A stretch of 64,000 nt of DNA from Ciona intestinalis. Taxonomy: Eukaryota > Chordata > Ascidiacea > Phlebobranchia > Cionidae. Position 1 is the stretch's first letter, and every line of letters starts with the position of its first letter. Shown here one piece after another: positions 35,588-45,240 of the stretch. The position numbers were made by a program, and so were the translations under genes. The stretch lies in the NCBI RefSeq assembly GCF_000224145.3, contig NW_004190397.2, forward strand, positions 477,196-541,195, in the 5' to 3' direction. The notes beneath the pieces are model-generated. The model was not told the origin of the DNA and ran no database searches. It saw nothing but the letters and a program-made list of their open reading frames with translations.

Positions 35588-37680
35588 TTATACATCTCTG
35601 GCATCAGTAATTTCACGAGGTAGTGTCACAGTACAATTGTCCATTTCTTTTGTAAGGTACACCTGGCATCCAAGCCTGGACCTGCAAAGTGTGCACGTTA
35701 TAATAGGCATAATACATATATAGGCGATACATTTCCAATTTTTTTAGTAAAAACTGGGGCGACATTGTTAAAATGCAGTTAAAGCTGTCAAACGTTGGGA
35801 ATCTTATTCATTAAATGTTGAATGAATGCAACTTTATTATCGCGTGGCTGGAAAACGAGGATAAAGTCAGTTACATTCATCATTGAACCCATAGGTAAAG
35901 TTTTACATTAAAAATACATGAGCATTAGATCAGGGCAAGAAATTACAAAAGCAAGCATATTACGTTTCTGTTAAACCGCAAGCCAAGTCTAGCATGTCCA
36001 TTTCATCCATCAACGGTTCTTCCAATAGCGAGTAAACGCCATCTTCGAATATAACATGGCAAGTAGAACAAGACACCGTACCTTCACACACTCCTAAAAA
36101 AAGTCAAATTTAAGTTAGAGTTTCAAGTTCTTTGTTTATTTTGAAATATTTCATAATTTGTAGTCCATTTTATCGAAATAAAAAGCTTCTCAAAATATAT
36201 TGTTACTTTACCACATATTATTTTCTGGTCTTTATATTGTGCAAGTCAAATTCCCGTTAGAGTTAAATTTTTCATAACTTTGTAGCCTGTTTGTTCTATT
36301 ACCAATTAAAAAAGGTTTTAAAATATATCATTTGCACTTATTGTACCTTCACATATTCCTAAAAAAAGTTAAATTCAAGTTATAATTTTATGCTTTTTGG
36401 TTTACTATAAAAATCCCATAATTTGTAGTCCATGTTATCGAAATAAAAAAGCTTTTATAAAAAGCTTCTCAAAATATATCATTACTCATTAGCACTAATT
36501 ATTTTCTAGTCTTAATATTATAAAAGTCAAATTTAAGTTAAGAGTTTCACTATTTTTGTTTACTGAAAAATATTTCATAATTTGTGGTTCATATTATTGG
36601 CATTTACGAAATAAAAAGCTTTTATATATTGTTAGCACAATCGTGCTTTTAACAAGTAACAACACACTTTTAGAGTCGTGAGGATACGGTTTTATTGTTC
36701 TGTCAATATTCTTTGTTTTTTTAACTTTTTTTACTATTTAATATTTTGCTGGAAAAAAAAAACAATTTAAAAATGCAATTTTAAACTGTTTGCTAAAAAA
36801 TACCAGTGAAGCAATTTGAATAATGCAAAATTTACACCATGTACAAAAAATTTGAATGCGAAAATGGTAAAATAACATAACTTAAGCACTATAGATGTGA
36901 ATGTAACTGTACATTAGATGTAATGTATTATTTTTCGTACCAAAACTTTCAAAGTTTAGTTCATTGTCTAAAACAACATCTAGTATAGTATCATCAATGT
37001 TAGCAGAAGTGGTGTGCTTCTCGCCTTTTCTGTCTATTAGATTGATTGTAATTCTGAAAAATGAAAGTTTGCTGTCAGATGAATGTAACTTACTTTATCC
37101 TCGCGTGGCCGGAAAACGACAGTCGTTATATAACACTTGTGTTCTGTTTCATACACCTCATGCCAGCTTAGGAGTTATCATGTATGTTACTTTGTGGGTG
37201 ATAATTTTTTTATGCATGGCTGATAATTTGGACAACCCATTGGTGACCACTGGGTTGAATCAATTGCCGTTAAGTCTTGTTTAAGGACACATATGCTTAC
37301 AATGGTGGCAGTGACGAGCCTTGAACACATTACCTTTATGTTAGAAACAGACACAATCACCCACAAAGTAACATACATGGTAACTGGTAAGCTGGCACGA
37401 GGTGTATGAAACAGAACACCCGTGTTCTATAACGACTGTCGTTTTCCGGCCATGCGAGGATAAAGTAAGTTACATTCATTCATTCAATAATATAAAACAA
37501 TACCTACTTGTCCTTTGCAACAATAGGGGTAGTATGAAACGTTTTTACTTGCTGTAAGGACGCCAACAATTCACTTTTATGTGTATACGCAGTTTGCTGT
37601 TTTATTGCTACACCCCTTAATGGTAACTTTGAAAATTCAGAAAATATTTTTCTGAACACACTAAAACTCCTATGGGACAT
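35588..37680 (-). CDS. FDX1: Mitochondrial [2Fe-2S] ferredoxin, adrenodoxin type (4 exons)
   Basis: Coding exons on the minus strand: 37680-37508, 37053-36941, 36093-35964, 35681-35588; 169 residues in phase. Family knowledge: carries electrons from ferredoxin reductase to mitochondrial P450s and related enzymes in the matrix. Seen: an N-terminal stretch of about 55 residues rich in Ser/Arg/Lys without acids at the start ([13 protein letters not shown]), typical of a mitochondrial presequence; then the ferredoxin fold [28 protein letters not shown]. Cluster ligands are C98, C104, C107 ([10 protein letters not shown]) and C144 (SRLGCQ), with the acidic partner-binding helix [15 protein letters not shown]. 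The ending [17 protein letters not shown] resembles FDX1 more than FDX2. A poly(A) signal (35578-35583, minus strand) lies 4 bases after the stop. A pyrimidine tract plus AG sits 14 bases before the ATG. The first exon-3 bases and their acceptor are duplicated within the upstream intron. Confidence 0.93.
36081..36630. repeat. Tandem units in FDX1 intron 2
   Basis: About four degenerate units of 125-160 bp, each with aaagtcaaatttaagttaga and cataatttgtagtccatt-like blocks. One unit (near 36345-36370) includes a copy of the exon-3 start and its acceptor. A MITE-A core fragment follows at 36632-36728. Confidence 0.65.
37079..37486. mobile_element. Two SINE-B copies arranged as an inverted pair
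   Basis: 37079-37345 is in minus orientation and 37350-37486 in plus, so the two tails face outward. Located in FDX1 intron 1. Confidence 0.75.
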
Positions 37681-38036
37681 TTTACTAGAATCTAAGTAAT
37701 GAAAAAAATGAAATTATAATTTTTATTGCCTTTTTACATATACTTTTGCGTACCATTATACAGTTTTAATGAAACATTTATTTAATTAAATACAGTGCTT
37801 CTAAACTCTTAAGGTTATTTACTACAATATTTTGAAAGTATTTTTTGTAACTGTTTTTTTAATTTAAGTTATTTCTGCGTTTAAATGTAGTTTTAGAAGT
37901 TTTTCAGCCAAAGTTTTTTTACTAATCATATATATATATATATATGTTTTTTACTAAAAAAAATGTTTTATTTTGGTCACACTGAAAAAGTTGAGAAGCA
38001 CTGTTATAGTTAAATAAAATGCGTTTGTACCATGAA

Positions 38037-38042
38037 TTTTAT
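38037..38042 (-). terminator. Candidate poly(A) signal of the aspartyl protease gene
   Basis: AATAAA on the minus strand about 290 bases after the protease stop. It is the first canonical hexamer I found downstream. The 38043-38328 stretch in between holds no coding sequence and is presumably 3' UTR. Confidence 0.35.
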
Positions 38043-38328
38043 TCAATTGCATTTTTACCATTGACAAAATGCATTAAATGAAATTAATTTCACTGAATAA
38101 TAATACAACTATATTTAACCAGAAGGAAAACTCAAACAAATGTTGGTACATAATGACAAATTTTATAAACATTTAATGAAAACACAAGTGTTATGCATGT
38201 ATGATAACCAATACACAAAGCTATATGCCATGAGAAAATGTTTTTATGTTCCTTGATAATTTTTTTGAAAATTTTTTTTGAGAATATATTTTATGTTTCT
38301 GTATAATTTTTTGGCAGTTCTTTTAAAT

Positions 38329-39507
38329 TTATTTTGCCAACTGTGCGAATCCCACTCTGTTATTAGCAAAATCAAACGTAGTGTAGAATTTTCCCATGAA
38401 AATATCGCCGAGAATCCAGAGGGGTCCTCTAGGGGGAGGAACGTCCAAACCCATAAAACCAGAGATGCATATGCTTTCACCAGCAGTAGATTCTTTCATA
38501 ACATAATCGTTTGGCTTCAAGATATATTTAACACCGCTTAAAGAGAATGTAATATCGGGCATGGTCGCCATTTTATTGCATTGAACTATATATTCGCCGT
38601 TTAGAAATTTGGTTGCACCAATAAGCTTGTTAATTTTTTCAATTTCATCAGTGGGCCCAGCTAAAAGTGAAGTACCGCTATCTACGATAGCTTTGCAGCC
38701 AGAAACGCATGCACTTGTAGAGCTGCCTACGCTCACACTGTCCATACTAATTTGCCAGTAGCCTTTTACAGTAACAGGATGGTAGCTGAAACTGCCAGTA
38801 AATTTTTTAGTATCTACACCGCCAAGATACAGTTCCCCTCCAGAACTAGCATTGGCGTCCCGGTTTAAATAGAACGAGAACTGGTTATGAGCCAAAGCCT
38901 CTTGCTTAAACATTTGGTTGAACACTGGTGTTATACCGTTTACAGAAATCTCAGGGTAGCCCATACCAAGAATGCCGTCAAATTTCGCGGCAACGAAAGT
39001 AAGACCAGGTTCTTTTGTAGCTTCAGCAAATAATTGGTTTTTGCTTTTTACGCCAGCAATGCTAACTATATCACTACTGACATAACCAGAAAGACTGCCA
39101 CTCCCATACTGTATAGCAAAACTAGTGCCGTTTGATTTGTAACTGGAAGATTCACTAGCTTTGTACTTGTTATGGATAAGACATGCGATATCTGTTATAG
39201 CGCAATGTACAGAAGGTACCCATAGATTAGAAGACCCTGTATCAAAAACAACAGTAAAGGGCTGTGGAGGTGTTCCGATATAAATTTTGCCGTAATATTG
39301 AGCGTCTAGGTAATTTGTAAGTGGTTCTGGGGCAGCGTTTGCGGCCATGAATTTCAGGTATTTTGGAGGCATAAGAAGTGACAAATCGGTGTTTTTTTCA
39401 CGCATGTCCTGACGTACGGTCTTCATTTTTTTCAGTTGAATCACATGACCAGCTTGGCATGCAATAACAAACAAGAGAAATACCGCAGCGATTTTCATGA
39501 TGTTCAA
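38329..39507 (-). CDS. Cathepsin D/E-like aspartyl protease, single exon
   Basis: One uninterrupted reading frame of 392 residues, the usual length for preprocathepsin D. Family knowledge: pepsin-family (A1) endopeptidases, lysosomal or secreted, made as zymogens. Seen: a hydrophobic signal peptide (1-19, ending ACQAG), a basic propeptide (about 20-60, [14 protein letters not shown]), the mature start [22 protein letters not shown], first catalytic motif [12 protein letters not shown] (D89), flap tyrosine [10 protein letters not shown] (Y134), second catalytic motif [13 protein letters not shown] (D277), and the C-terminal [17 protein letters not shown]. Six cysteines fit the disulfide pattern, and NGT (126-128) and NAS (219-221) are possible glycosylation sites. 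Odd: no introns, although vertebrate cathepsin D genes have many, so this may be a retrocopy that kept its function. A candidate AATAAA on the minus strand is at 38037-38042. Cathepsin D versus pepsin/cathepsin E cannot be settled here. Confidence 0.95.
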   Translation of the reverse strand: MNIMKIAAVFLLFVIACQAGHVIQLKKMKTVRQDMREKNTDLSLLMPPKYLKFMAANAAPEPLTNYLDAQYYGKIYIGTPPQPFTVVFDTGSSNLWVPSVHCAITDIACLIHNKYKASESSSYKSNGTSFAIQYGSGSLSGYVSSDIVSIAGVKSKNQLFAEATKEPGLTFVAAKFDGILGMGYPEISVNGITPVFNQMFKQEALAHNQFSFYLNRDANASSGGELYLGGVDTKKFTGSFSYHPVTVKGYWQISMDSVSVGSSTSACVSGCKAIVDSGTSLLAGPTDEIEKINKLIGATKFLNGEYIVQCNKMATMPDITFSLSGVKYILKPNDYVMKESTAGESICISGFMGLDVPPPRGPLWILGDIFMGKFYTTFDFANNRVGFAQLAK

Positions 39508-39790
39508 ATTAAAATAACAGTTACAATAAGGAAAACCTGTATGGCTATACCTACAAAACCATTAGTAAATATAATTTTTATTTTTTAAATGGCTAAATTA
39601 AAATTACATGGAGTTATACAGAGAAGCCGGAAATTTTTTTCCGCTAGGAGGCGATGACAAATTCGTTTCTCTATCCAATGGGGAGCAGTTAGTTTCACGG
39701 TTTTTACACATAAAATATAAACCCCTATACCTCTATACCCCTAACCCCAAACTCGTGCTAATCAAACAAAAAAAAACTTGAAAAAAGTAT

Positions 39791-39874
39791 TCCACTGTGC
39801 GGGACTCGAACCCGATAAAAATGAAACAAAGATAGTATGCGACCGCACGCAAACCGTTACACCACAGACTCGAC
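39791..39874 (-). tRNA. tRNA-like sequence, probably a tRNA pseudogene or tRNA-derived element
   Basis: On the minus strand there is an A-box-like TGGTGTAACGG, a perfect B box (GGTTCGAGTCC) inside a CGGG/CCCG stem, a partial acceptor match (CTGTG with CACAG) and a T run soon after. The acceptor stem has mismatches, the A-B spacing is longer than normal, and I could not fold a convincing anticodon arm, so no amino acid is assigned. Confidence 0.35.
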
Positions 39875-39960
39875 GACAGTAAACACAACGAAAAAGCGTA
39901 TATAACCGACCTAATGTGGGAAATATGTTCTTACTAGTGTTTTATGTATTTAGAAAGGTA

Positions 39961-40010
39961 NNNNNNNNNNNNNNNNNNNNNNNNNNNNNNNNNNNNNNNN
40001 NNNNNNNNNN
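39961..40010. other. Assembly gap 1
   Basis: A run of 50 N. The true size is unknown. Tandem sequence on its right side suggests a repeat-caused gap. Confidence 0.98.
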
Positions 40011-40138
40011 AAATGCCGTCTAGAGTTCTAGACTCTTAAAATATCGAAATTTTAAATGCATTTACCAAAAAAAACACGAACTTTTGTTTAAAAATGCAGT
40101 CCTGACTCTTAAAATATCGAAATTTTAAATGCAATACC
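40011..40138. repeat. Two tandem units beside gap 1
   Basis: The block gactcttaaaatatcgaaat...aaatgca occurs twice about 66 bases apart directly after the N run. The gap may hide more units. Confidence 0.65.
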
Positions 40139-40684
40139 CCCCAAAACGCGCTACATTATCGTTGCTTTAAAGCATTTAGTTTAAAAACAATTGAAAAACC
40201 TGCTAAAAACTTCATTTTAACTGTGGCCAATCGCATAATAACATAGGCGTTATATAACTGCGGTTCATATACGTTTGTATGCAAGTAACTGCCAGCACGC
40301 CTGCGTAAACTGTAGTCAATACACTTAATACTAATGTCCGTATTTGACCTTTATATAACTTGACCTCAAATAAACTACGAGTGTTGCCTTTACTTTAATC
40401 TATTTTGTATTCTTTAATTTAAATACCTCAATGCTAAAAAGTAGCTCTATAAATTACTAGTACATAAAAGTATAAAATTTCATTTATATACGACAGAAAA
40501 ATTGGTAAATTTAAGTTTAATCAACCGTACACATGCGTGTTTAAAAGCAACGCCTATTTTAAACAGTAATATGTTTAGAGTTATTACTTTTGCTTCAATG
40601 ATGGCAGCTGTACTTGTTTCCTGCAGACAAACCTTCGCAGATACTAATGTACACAACGAAACTATCTAAACGGAAGTATAGGGC

Positions 40685-40692
40685 TGACGTCA
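40685..40692. promoter_or_regulatory. CRE-like octamer upstream of the lectin gene
   Basis: A perfect TGACGTCA 416 bases before the lectin ATG. It could be a promoter element, but no other promoter signal is obvious. Confidence 0.25.
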
Positions 40693-40844
40693 CTTCTGAT
40701 AAAAGAACACTTGTCGCTTCTCATAGTTTTCACAATGGCTAAAACAAAAAGCGCTGAGTTGCGCTAACGCTTTTGTACTGTATTATGCTGTTAACGTCTT
40801 AATGCTGTTATACGAAACTGTATAATAACGACACAAACAGGATA

Positions 40845-40895
40845 ATTTGATATTATGTGCTAAAGGTGCATCGAATTCCTTTACCCTACTATATA
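40845..40895. mobile_element. MITE-A right-end fragment
   Basis: Only the terminal 50 bases remain (atattatgtgctaaaggtgc...ctttaccctactata). Confidence 0.5.
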
Positions 40896-41107
40896 ATACT
40901 GTGTCACCTAAGTACGCACTTCACATTACAGTCGGCTATATAAAGCTATCATGACGTTTGCTGCTGTATTACCCACTTCCTGTTAAATACCAAGTATTTA
41001 ACAGTAAGAATGAAATTTATTAAAAATAAATATGACGAATCAAATACGTGGTTAGGTTCTGGAATTAAAGCATAACATTTAAGCATGCGTTTATTCGCGT
41101 TTTGACT

Positions 41108-43496
41108 ATGGGCATGTCAGCGTTCTTTTTTAGCTTTGTTATTGTTTTCGTTGCTCTTGCAATTTCGCATGGTAAGTGGAATTTTAAAATAATGTAGTGA
41201 ATTTTCAATTGAAATATAGTAGAGTAGTGTGAGATATATATGGGATTTAGGTGCTAACGGTCACCATCTTACCCCACAGTACTATATACTACAGTGGAGG
41301 GAGATGGGACACCTTTTAGTTCAATTTTCTCGTCGCATTTGGAAATAAACGAAGAAAATTCAAAGAATTATAAAACTATATATCCTCACGACTTTCATAG
41401 ACCGTTGTTAAATGTTTAAAACACGATCAGGATATTTAAATACTATGTGCTAAAGGTTTTCTATACCCCTTCCTACTATATTCTAATAATTCTACCATTT
41501 AATTGCAAATTTTTATTGCAGCAGCAGAGAGCATTTCGGGCCTAAAAGAGTTGGATTTGTCATCCGAAACAAACGAAACTCGCGTTCGGTTGGAATATGA
41601 AACTTGCTTGGATTTCTTGCCTCAAAGAGTTAGTGTCAAAGTCAAGGTTATACTATTTACCATTGTGTCTAATGATATAGTAGGATGGGGGAAGATGGGA
41701 TATCTTTTTATTTTCTTATTCTATTTGGTAGTAAACAAAGAAAATTCAAAGGATTATAGAACAGTATCTTTACGACTCCCATAGACTGTTGTTAGTTGTT
41801 TAAAACACGGTCAGGATATTTGGATATTATGTGATAAATGTGTACCATCTTCCCCCACCCTACTATATAGGAGTTTTTACAGGCTAAGGATGTTTCATGG
41901 CCCACCTTCACAGCCATTGTTGTGGAAGTTGGTTATTATAACTTCATGGTCGAAATATCAAGAACCGATGCAAATGAAGGCTGGCCATCTTTACTACTTT
42001 CATTTAAGTGGACGGCATATAAAAGTATGTGCCATACCCATTTTCCATTATAGCGTATGTATTTATTCGCTATTTAATCATGTTTTGCGTTGAGCCCATA
42101 CCTGACTCTACTAAGTTTAAACCGTCCTTTAAACCGATCGTGTTTTAACAATGGCCTATGGAAATCGTAAGGATACGGTTTTATAATTCTTTGAATGTTC
42201 TTTAATTGTTTACTACTAAATGGGATGAGAAAATAGAATGAAAAGGTGTCCCATCTTCCCCCACCCTACTATATATTTATATACCAATTGTCGTTGCTAT
42301 ATACCTCGCCTCGCGAATGAAAATAACTTTATTTATTCATTCATTGATACATTGCATGTAACACCAGACTGCGGGGAGCGATACAACAACTCGTGTTTGG
42401 AAGTATTTAGCAAAACCATAACATATCAGCAAGCAAACGCCATTTGCACAGACAGAGGCGGCTTGGTTGTTTCGGTAAAAACACGAGACTTGCTGGAATT
42501 CGTTTCGGTAAGTTTGTTTTTTGATGAACAATTTTACATGGTTAGAGCACTCGCCTCTAATTCAAAGGTTTCAGGTTCAAGGCTGGTCGCCGCTACCGAT
42601 GTGACAGATGTCTTGAGGCAAGGCATTTAGCAGCAATTGCTCTAACCAAGTGGTAACTATTGGGTTGTTTAAATTGTCAGCCATGCAGAAAAAACAATCA
42701 CCCACAAAGTTACAAATGTGGTAACTCGTAAGCTGGCATGAGGTATATGAAACAGAACTCCCATGACTGTCGTTTTCCACCGAGAATAAAGCAAGTTACA
42801 AAAAAACAAAGCTACTTTTATTTCTGTCTGTAAAAATCACAAGTATATTTACTATTTTTACCCGTCAACAGAAAATAGCAAAGCCGTTTAATAGTAATTT
42901 GTTTTGGATCGGAATGACCGACATCGAAAATGAAGGTACATGGGTTTTCAGGTCAGTAACCTTTCTACTCGTATAATTTATAAATGTCCATATATTTGAC
43001 GAAATGTATAAATCTATACTGAACAAATTGCTCCAACCCAGTGGTCACTAATGGGCCGTCCAAGTTATTAGCCATACATAAAAAAATCCTAAAAAATAAT
43101 CACCTACAAAGTAACATACATAGTAACTCGTAAGCTGCTAGCATGAGGTGTATGAACACGAGTGTTATAACGACTGTCGTTTTCCGGCGACGCGAGGACA
43201 AAGTAAGTTACTTAATAATCTATTTTACCCGCTTATAACCTCGCGTGGCGGTACATGGACAGTTAACAGTTTAATACGAGTGTTCTATTTCATACACCTC
43301 ATGCCAACTTTTTTTCTACAATAGCGATGGAGAACTTGCTGAAAGCAATACATTTTGGGCAGTCGGCCAACCGGACAAATCTGTTAATGAAAATTGTGCC
43401 GTTATGAATATTGTTATCAAAGCTTTCCATGACTATCCCTGCAGTACGCAGTTTCCTTTCATTTGTCACTACAGCATTCATTTTAATTCTGTATAA
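41108..43496 (+). CDS. Secreted C-type lectin with QPD motif (6 exons)
   Basis: Coding exons: 41108-41171, 41522-41646, 41883-42024, 42368-42507, 42872-42951, 43325-43496; 240 residues in phase. Seen: signal peptide (MGMSAFFFSFVIVFVALAIS), an unrecognised region of about 85 residues (24-110), then a C-type lectin-like domain (about 112-236): CGERYNNSCLEVF, the YQQANAICTDRGG helix, LFWIGM (169-172 WIGM), FWAVGQPD (QPD 199-201), ENCAVM and a final PCSTQFPFICHY. Family knowledge: a QPD tripeptide in the Ca2+ site usually gives galactose-type specificity, and many Ciona lectins act in immunity or fertilisation; the actual ligand here is unknown. The exact start of exon 4 (acceptor acaccag at 42361-42367) is the least certain junction. 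Exon 2 begins at a tandem CAGCAG acceptor. Every intron larger than about 200 bp holds MITE-A or SINE-B sequence. Confidence 0.87.
41214..41483. mobile_element. Two adjacent MITE-A copies in lectin intron 1
   Basis: A strongly deleted 75-bp copy (41214-41288, 'taccccac' subtype) touching a near full-length copy (41289-41483). Confidence 0.75.
41677..41870. mobile_element. MITE-A copy filling lectin intron 2
   Basis: The element occupies 194 of the 236 intron bases and ends 12 bases before the exon-3 acceptor. Confidence 0.85.
42132..42276. mobile_element. Truncated MITE-A in lectin intron 3
   Basis: The left TIR is missing. The core and right TIR (cccatcttcccccaccctac) are intact. Confidence 0.75.
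42540..42797 (+). mobile_element. SINE-B copy in lectin intron 4
   Basis: Includes the head (ggttagagcactcgcctcta) and a B-box-like ggttcaaggctgg. Starts about 33 bases after the exon-4 donor. Confidence 0.75.
43018..43313. mobile_element. SINE-B copy and inverted tail fragment in lectin intron 5
   Basis: Forward body and tail at 43018-43212, inverted tail fragment at 43222-43313, ending 11 bases before the exon-6 acceptor. Confidence 0.7.
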
Positions 43497-43504
43497 GACC
43501 ATAT

Positions 43505-43706
43505 AAAGTACTGTGGGGTAATATGGGGCACCTTTTAGGACATAATATCCAAATATTCTGATCGTGTTTTGATCACTTAACAGCGATCTATGGGAGTCGC
43601 GAGGATACAGTTTTTTAATTCTTTGAATATTCCTTGTTTATTACCAAATAGGGCGAGAATAGAATGAAAAGGTGTCCCATCTTCCCCCCACCCTACAATA
43701 TATATA
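43505..43706. mobile_element. MITE-A copy just after the lectin stop
   Basis: A full-length copy starting 8 bases after the stop codon, so the lectin 3' UTR probably includes or ends within the element. Confidence 0.85.
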
Positions 43707-44711
43707 TTCCAATTCCCACTAACAGCCTGCATGTAATGCAGTACCATATTGCTATACAGCGCCGTATACAATATTAAGCTTTTCGGTTAATGATTTCTTG
43801 GAGGCTTTTTATCTTGTAATATTGTAAAAATCGTTTTATACTGCTGTATTATACGTCGAGGGTTTACACTATTATTTTGTTGACACTTGCACCGTTTTTG
43901 TTGTTCACGTCGCGTAAACGTTGTGTTTCTTCTCACTATTCGTGATCTTTTGTCTTTTCTTTTCTTTTCCTGTTATTTTGGGCCCTTTATCACTATTTTG
44001 TTCATGCACGACTCGTTTCTTAAACTTGTTTAACGTTTTCGAGTGTTCCATGCCGCTAGCCTGATTGCTACGTGTCCGCACGTGCCGTGCACCGCGCTTC
44101 TCCTGCTTTTAGTTTGGAGTTTGACCAGCAGTTCTCATTGTACAGTGTTAGTTGAAGATTGTAATTGTATTATTGTTTCACTGTTGTGAATCGTTAAGTA
44201 GTACTGTACTTGTTTTGAGCTGTCGTTGTACAAAAGGTTAAGTGTATATTTTAATGTAATTTGTTTTTGTACTGTTTTATTAAATTACATGTTTAATAGT
44301 AAAATCGTATTTAATGCAGCTCATTGCAGATTATTACAGCAGTCAGTCTCCGTGATCAGCAGTTACAGTAGCGTCCCAGACGAAACCACCGTTATAAACG
44401 TAACACTACTATTTCTACGGTCGTGTTTTAATGTATACCGTTCTTCAATATTGTTGTATAAATTGAACGTTTTGGCCTGTCATTTTTTATTTTGTAGATA
44501 ACGGTCGTATGTTTTTTCAGAATAAATGAAACTTGAAGAATAAACGGAACATGTATATAAATGCTTTTTAAAATGAACATAATGTATTAGCTGCTCAAAA
44601 CTAATACGTTTTGTATTCAGTTTGATACATTTTTTGTGTGGGAAAACAAGACGCGGACAAAGACGGGATTTTTTAAAATTCCTTTTTACAGGTAAGCCTA
44701 CCGATTTGAAT
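43707..44711. other. Lectin/LU-gene intergenic region
   Basis: Moderately GC-richer (43850-44420), without introns or family matches. aataaatgaaacttgaagaa near 44520 could be a poly(A) region of an unrecognised non-coding transcript. No coding call can be supported. Confidence 0.4.
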
Positions 44712-44910
44712 ATAGTAGGATGGGGGAAGATGGGACACCTTTAGCACATAATAACCAAATATCCTGATCGTGTTTTAAACAGTTAATAACGGTCTGTGGA
44801 AGTCGTGAGAAAACGGTTTTATAATTCATTGAATGTTCTTTGTTTACTACCAAATAGGATGAGAAAATAGATTGAAAATGTGTCCCATCTTTCCCCACCC
44901 TACTATATAA
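44712..44910. mobile_element. MITE-A copy
   Basis: A full-length copy with both TIRs and TA flanks, in the lectin/LU-gene intergenic region. Confidence 0.85.
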
Positions 44911-45240
44911 ACAAAAATATGGTAACAGTATTCGCACGGTCCAACGAAATGCGCGTCAAAGGTACATATTAATCAAATTGAATTGTTGTCAACTAATGAA
45001 AAATAATAGTACTCATTTCTGGTAACACCCAAAACCGTCATCTATTTTGATTAAAATATAGGTATTTGTATTAAAGTGTCTCCTCTTCCCCCACGTTACT
45101 GTATACGATTCGACTCACTATACCTCTTAAAAATGTATTTCAGTAAAATCTCCGATTAATAAAAAACAAGTCGCCGGTTAAAATGATAAAGTAACAGTAA
45201 ACAATATAACACTCGTTTGGGATTAACAAGGTAGTTGTCA

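Noticed and set aside
35588..39507. FDX1 and the aspartyl protease as a tunicate operon
   Set aside because: They share a strand, but about 650 bases separate them, with a poly(A) signal candidate in between. Ciona operons normally have very short spacing.
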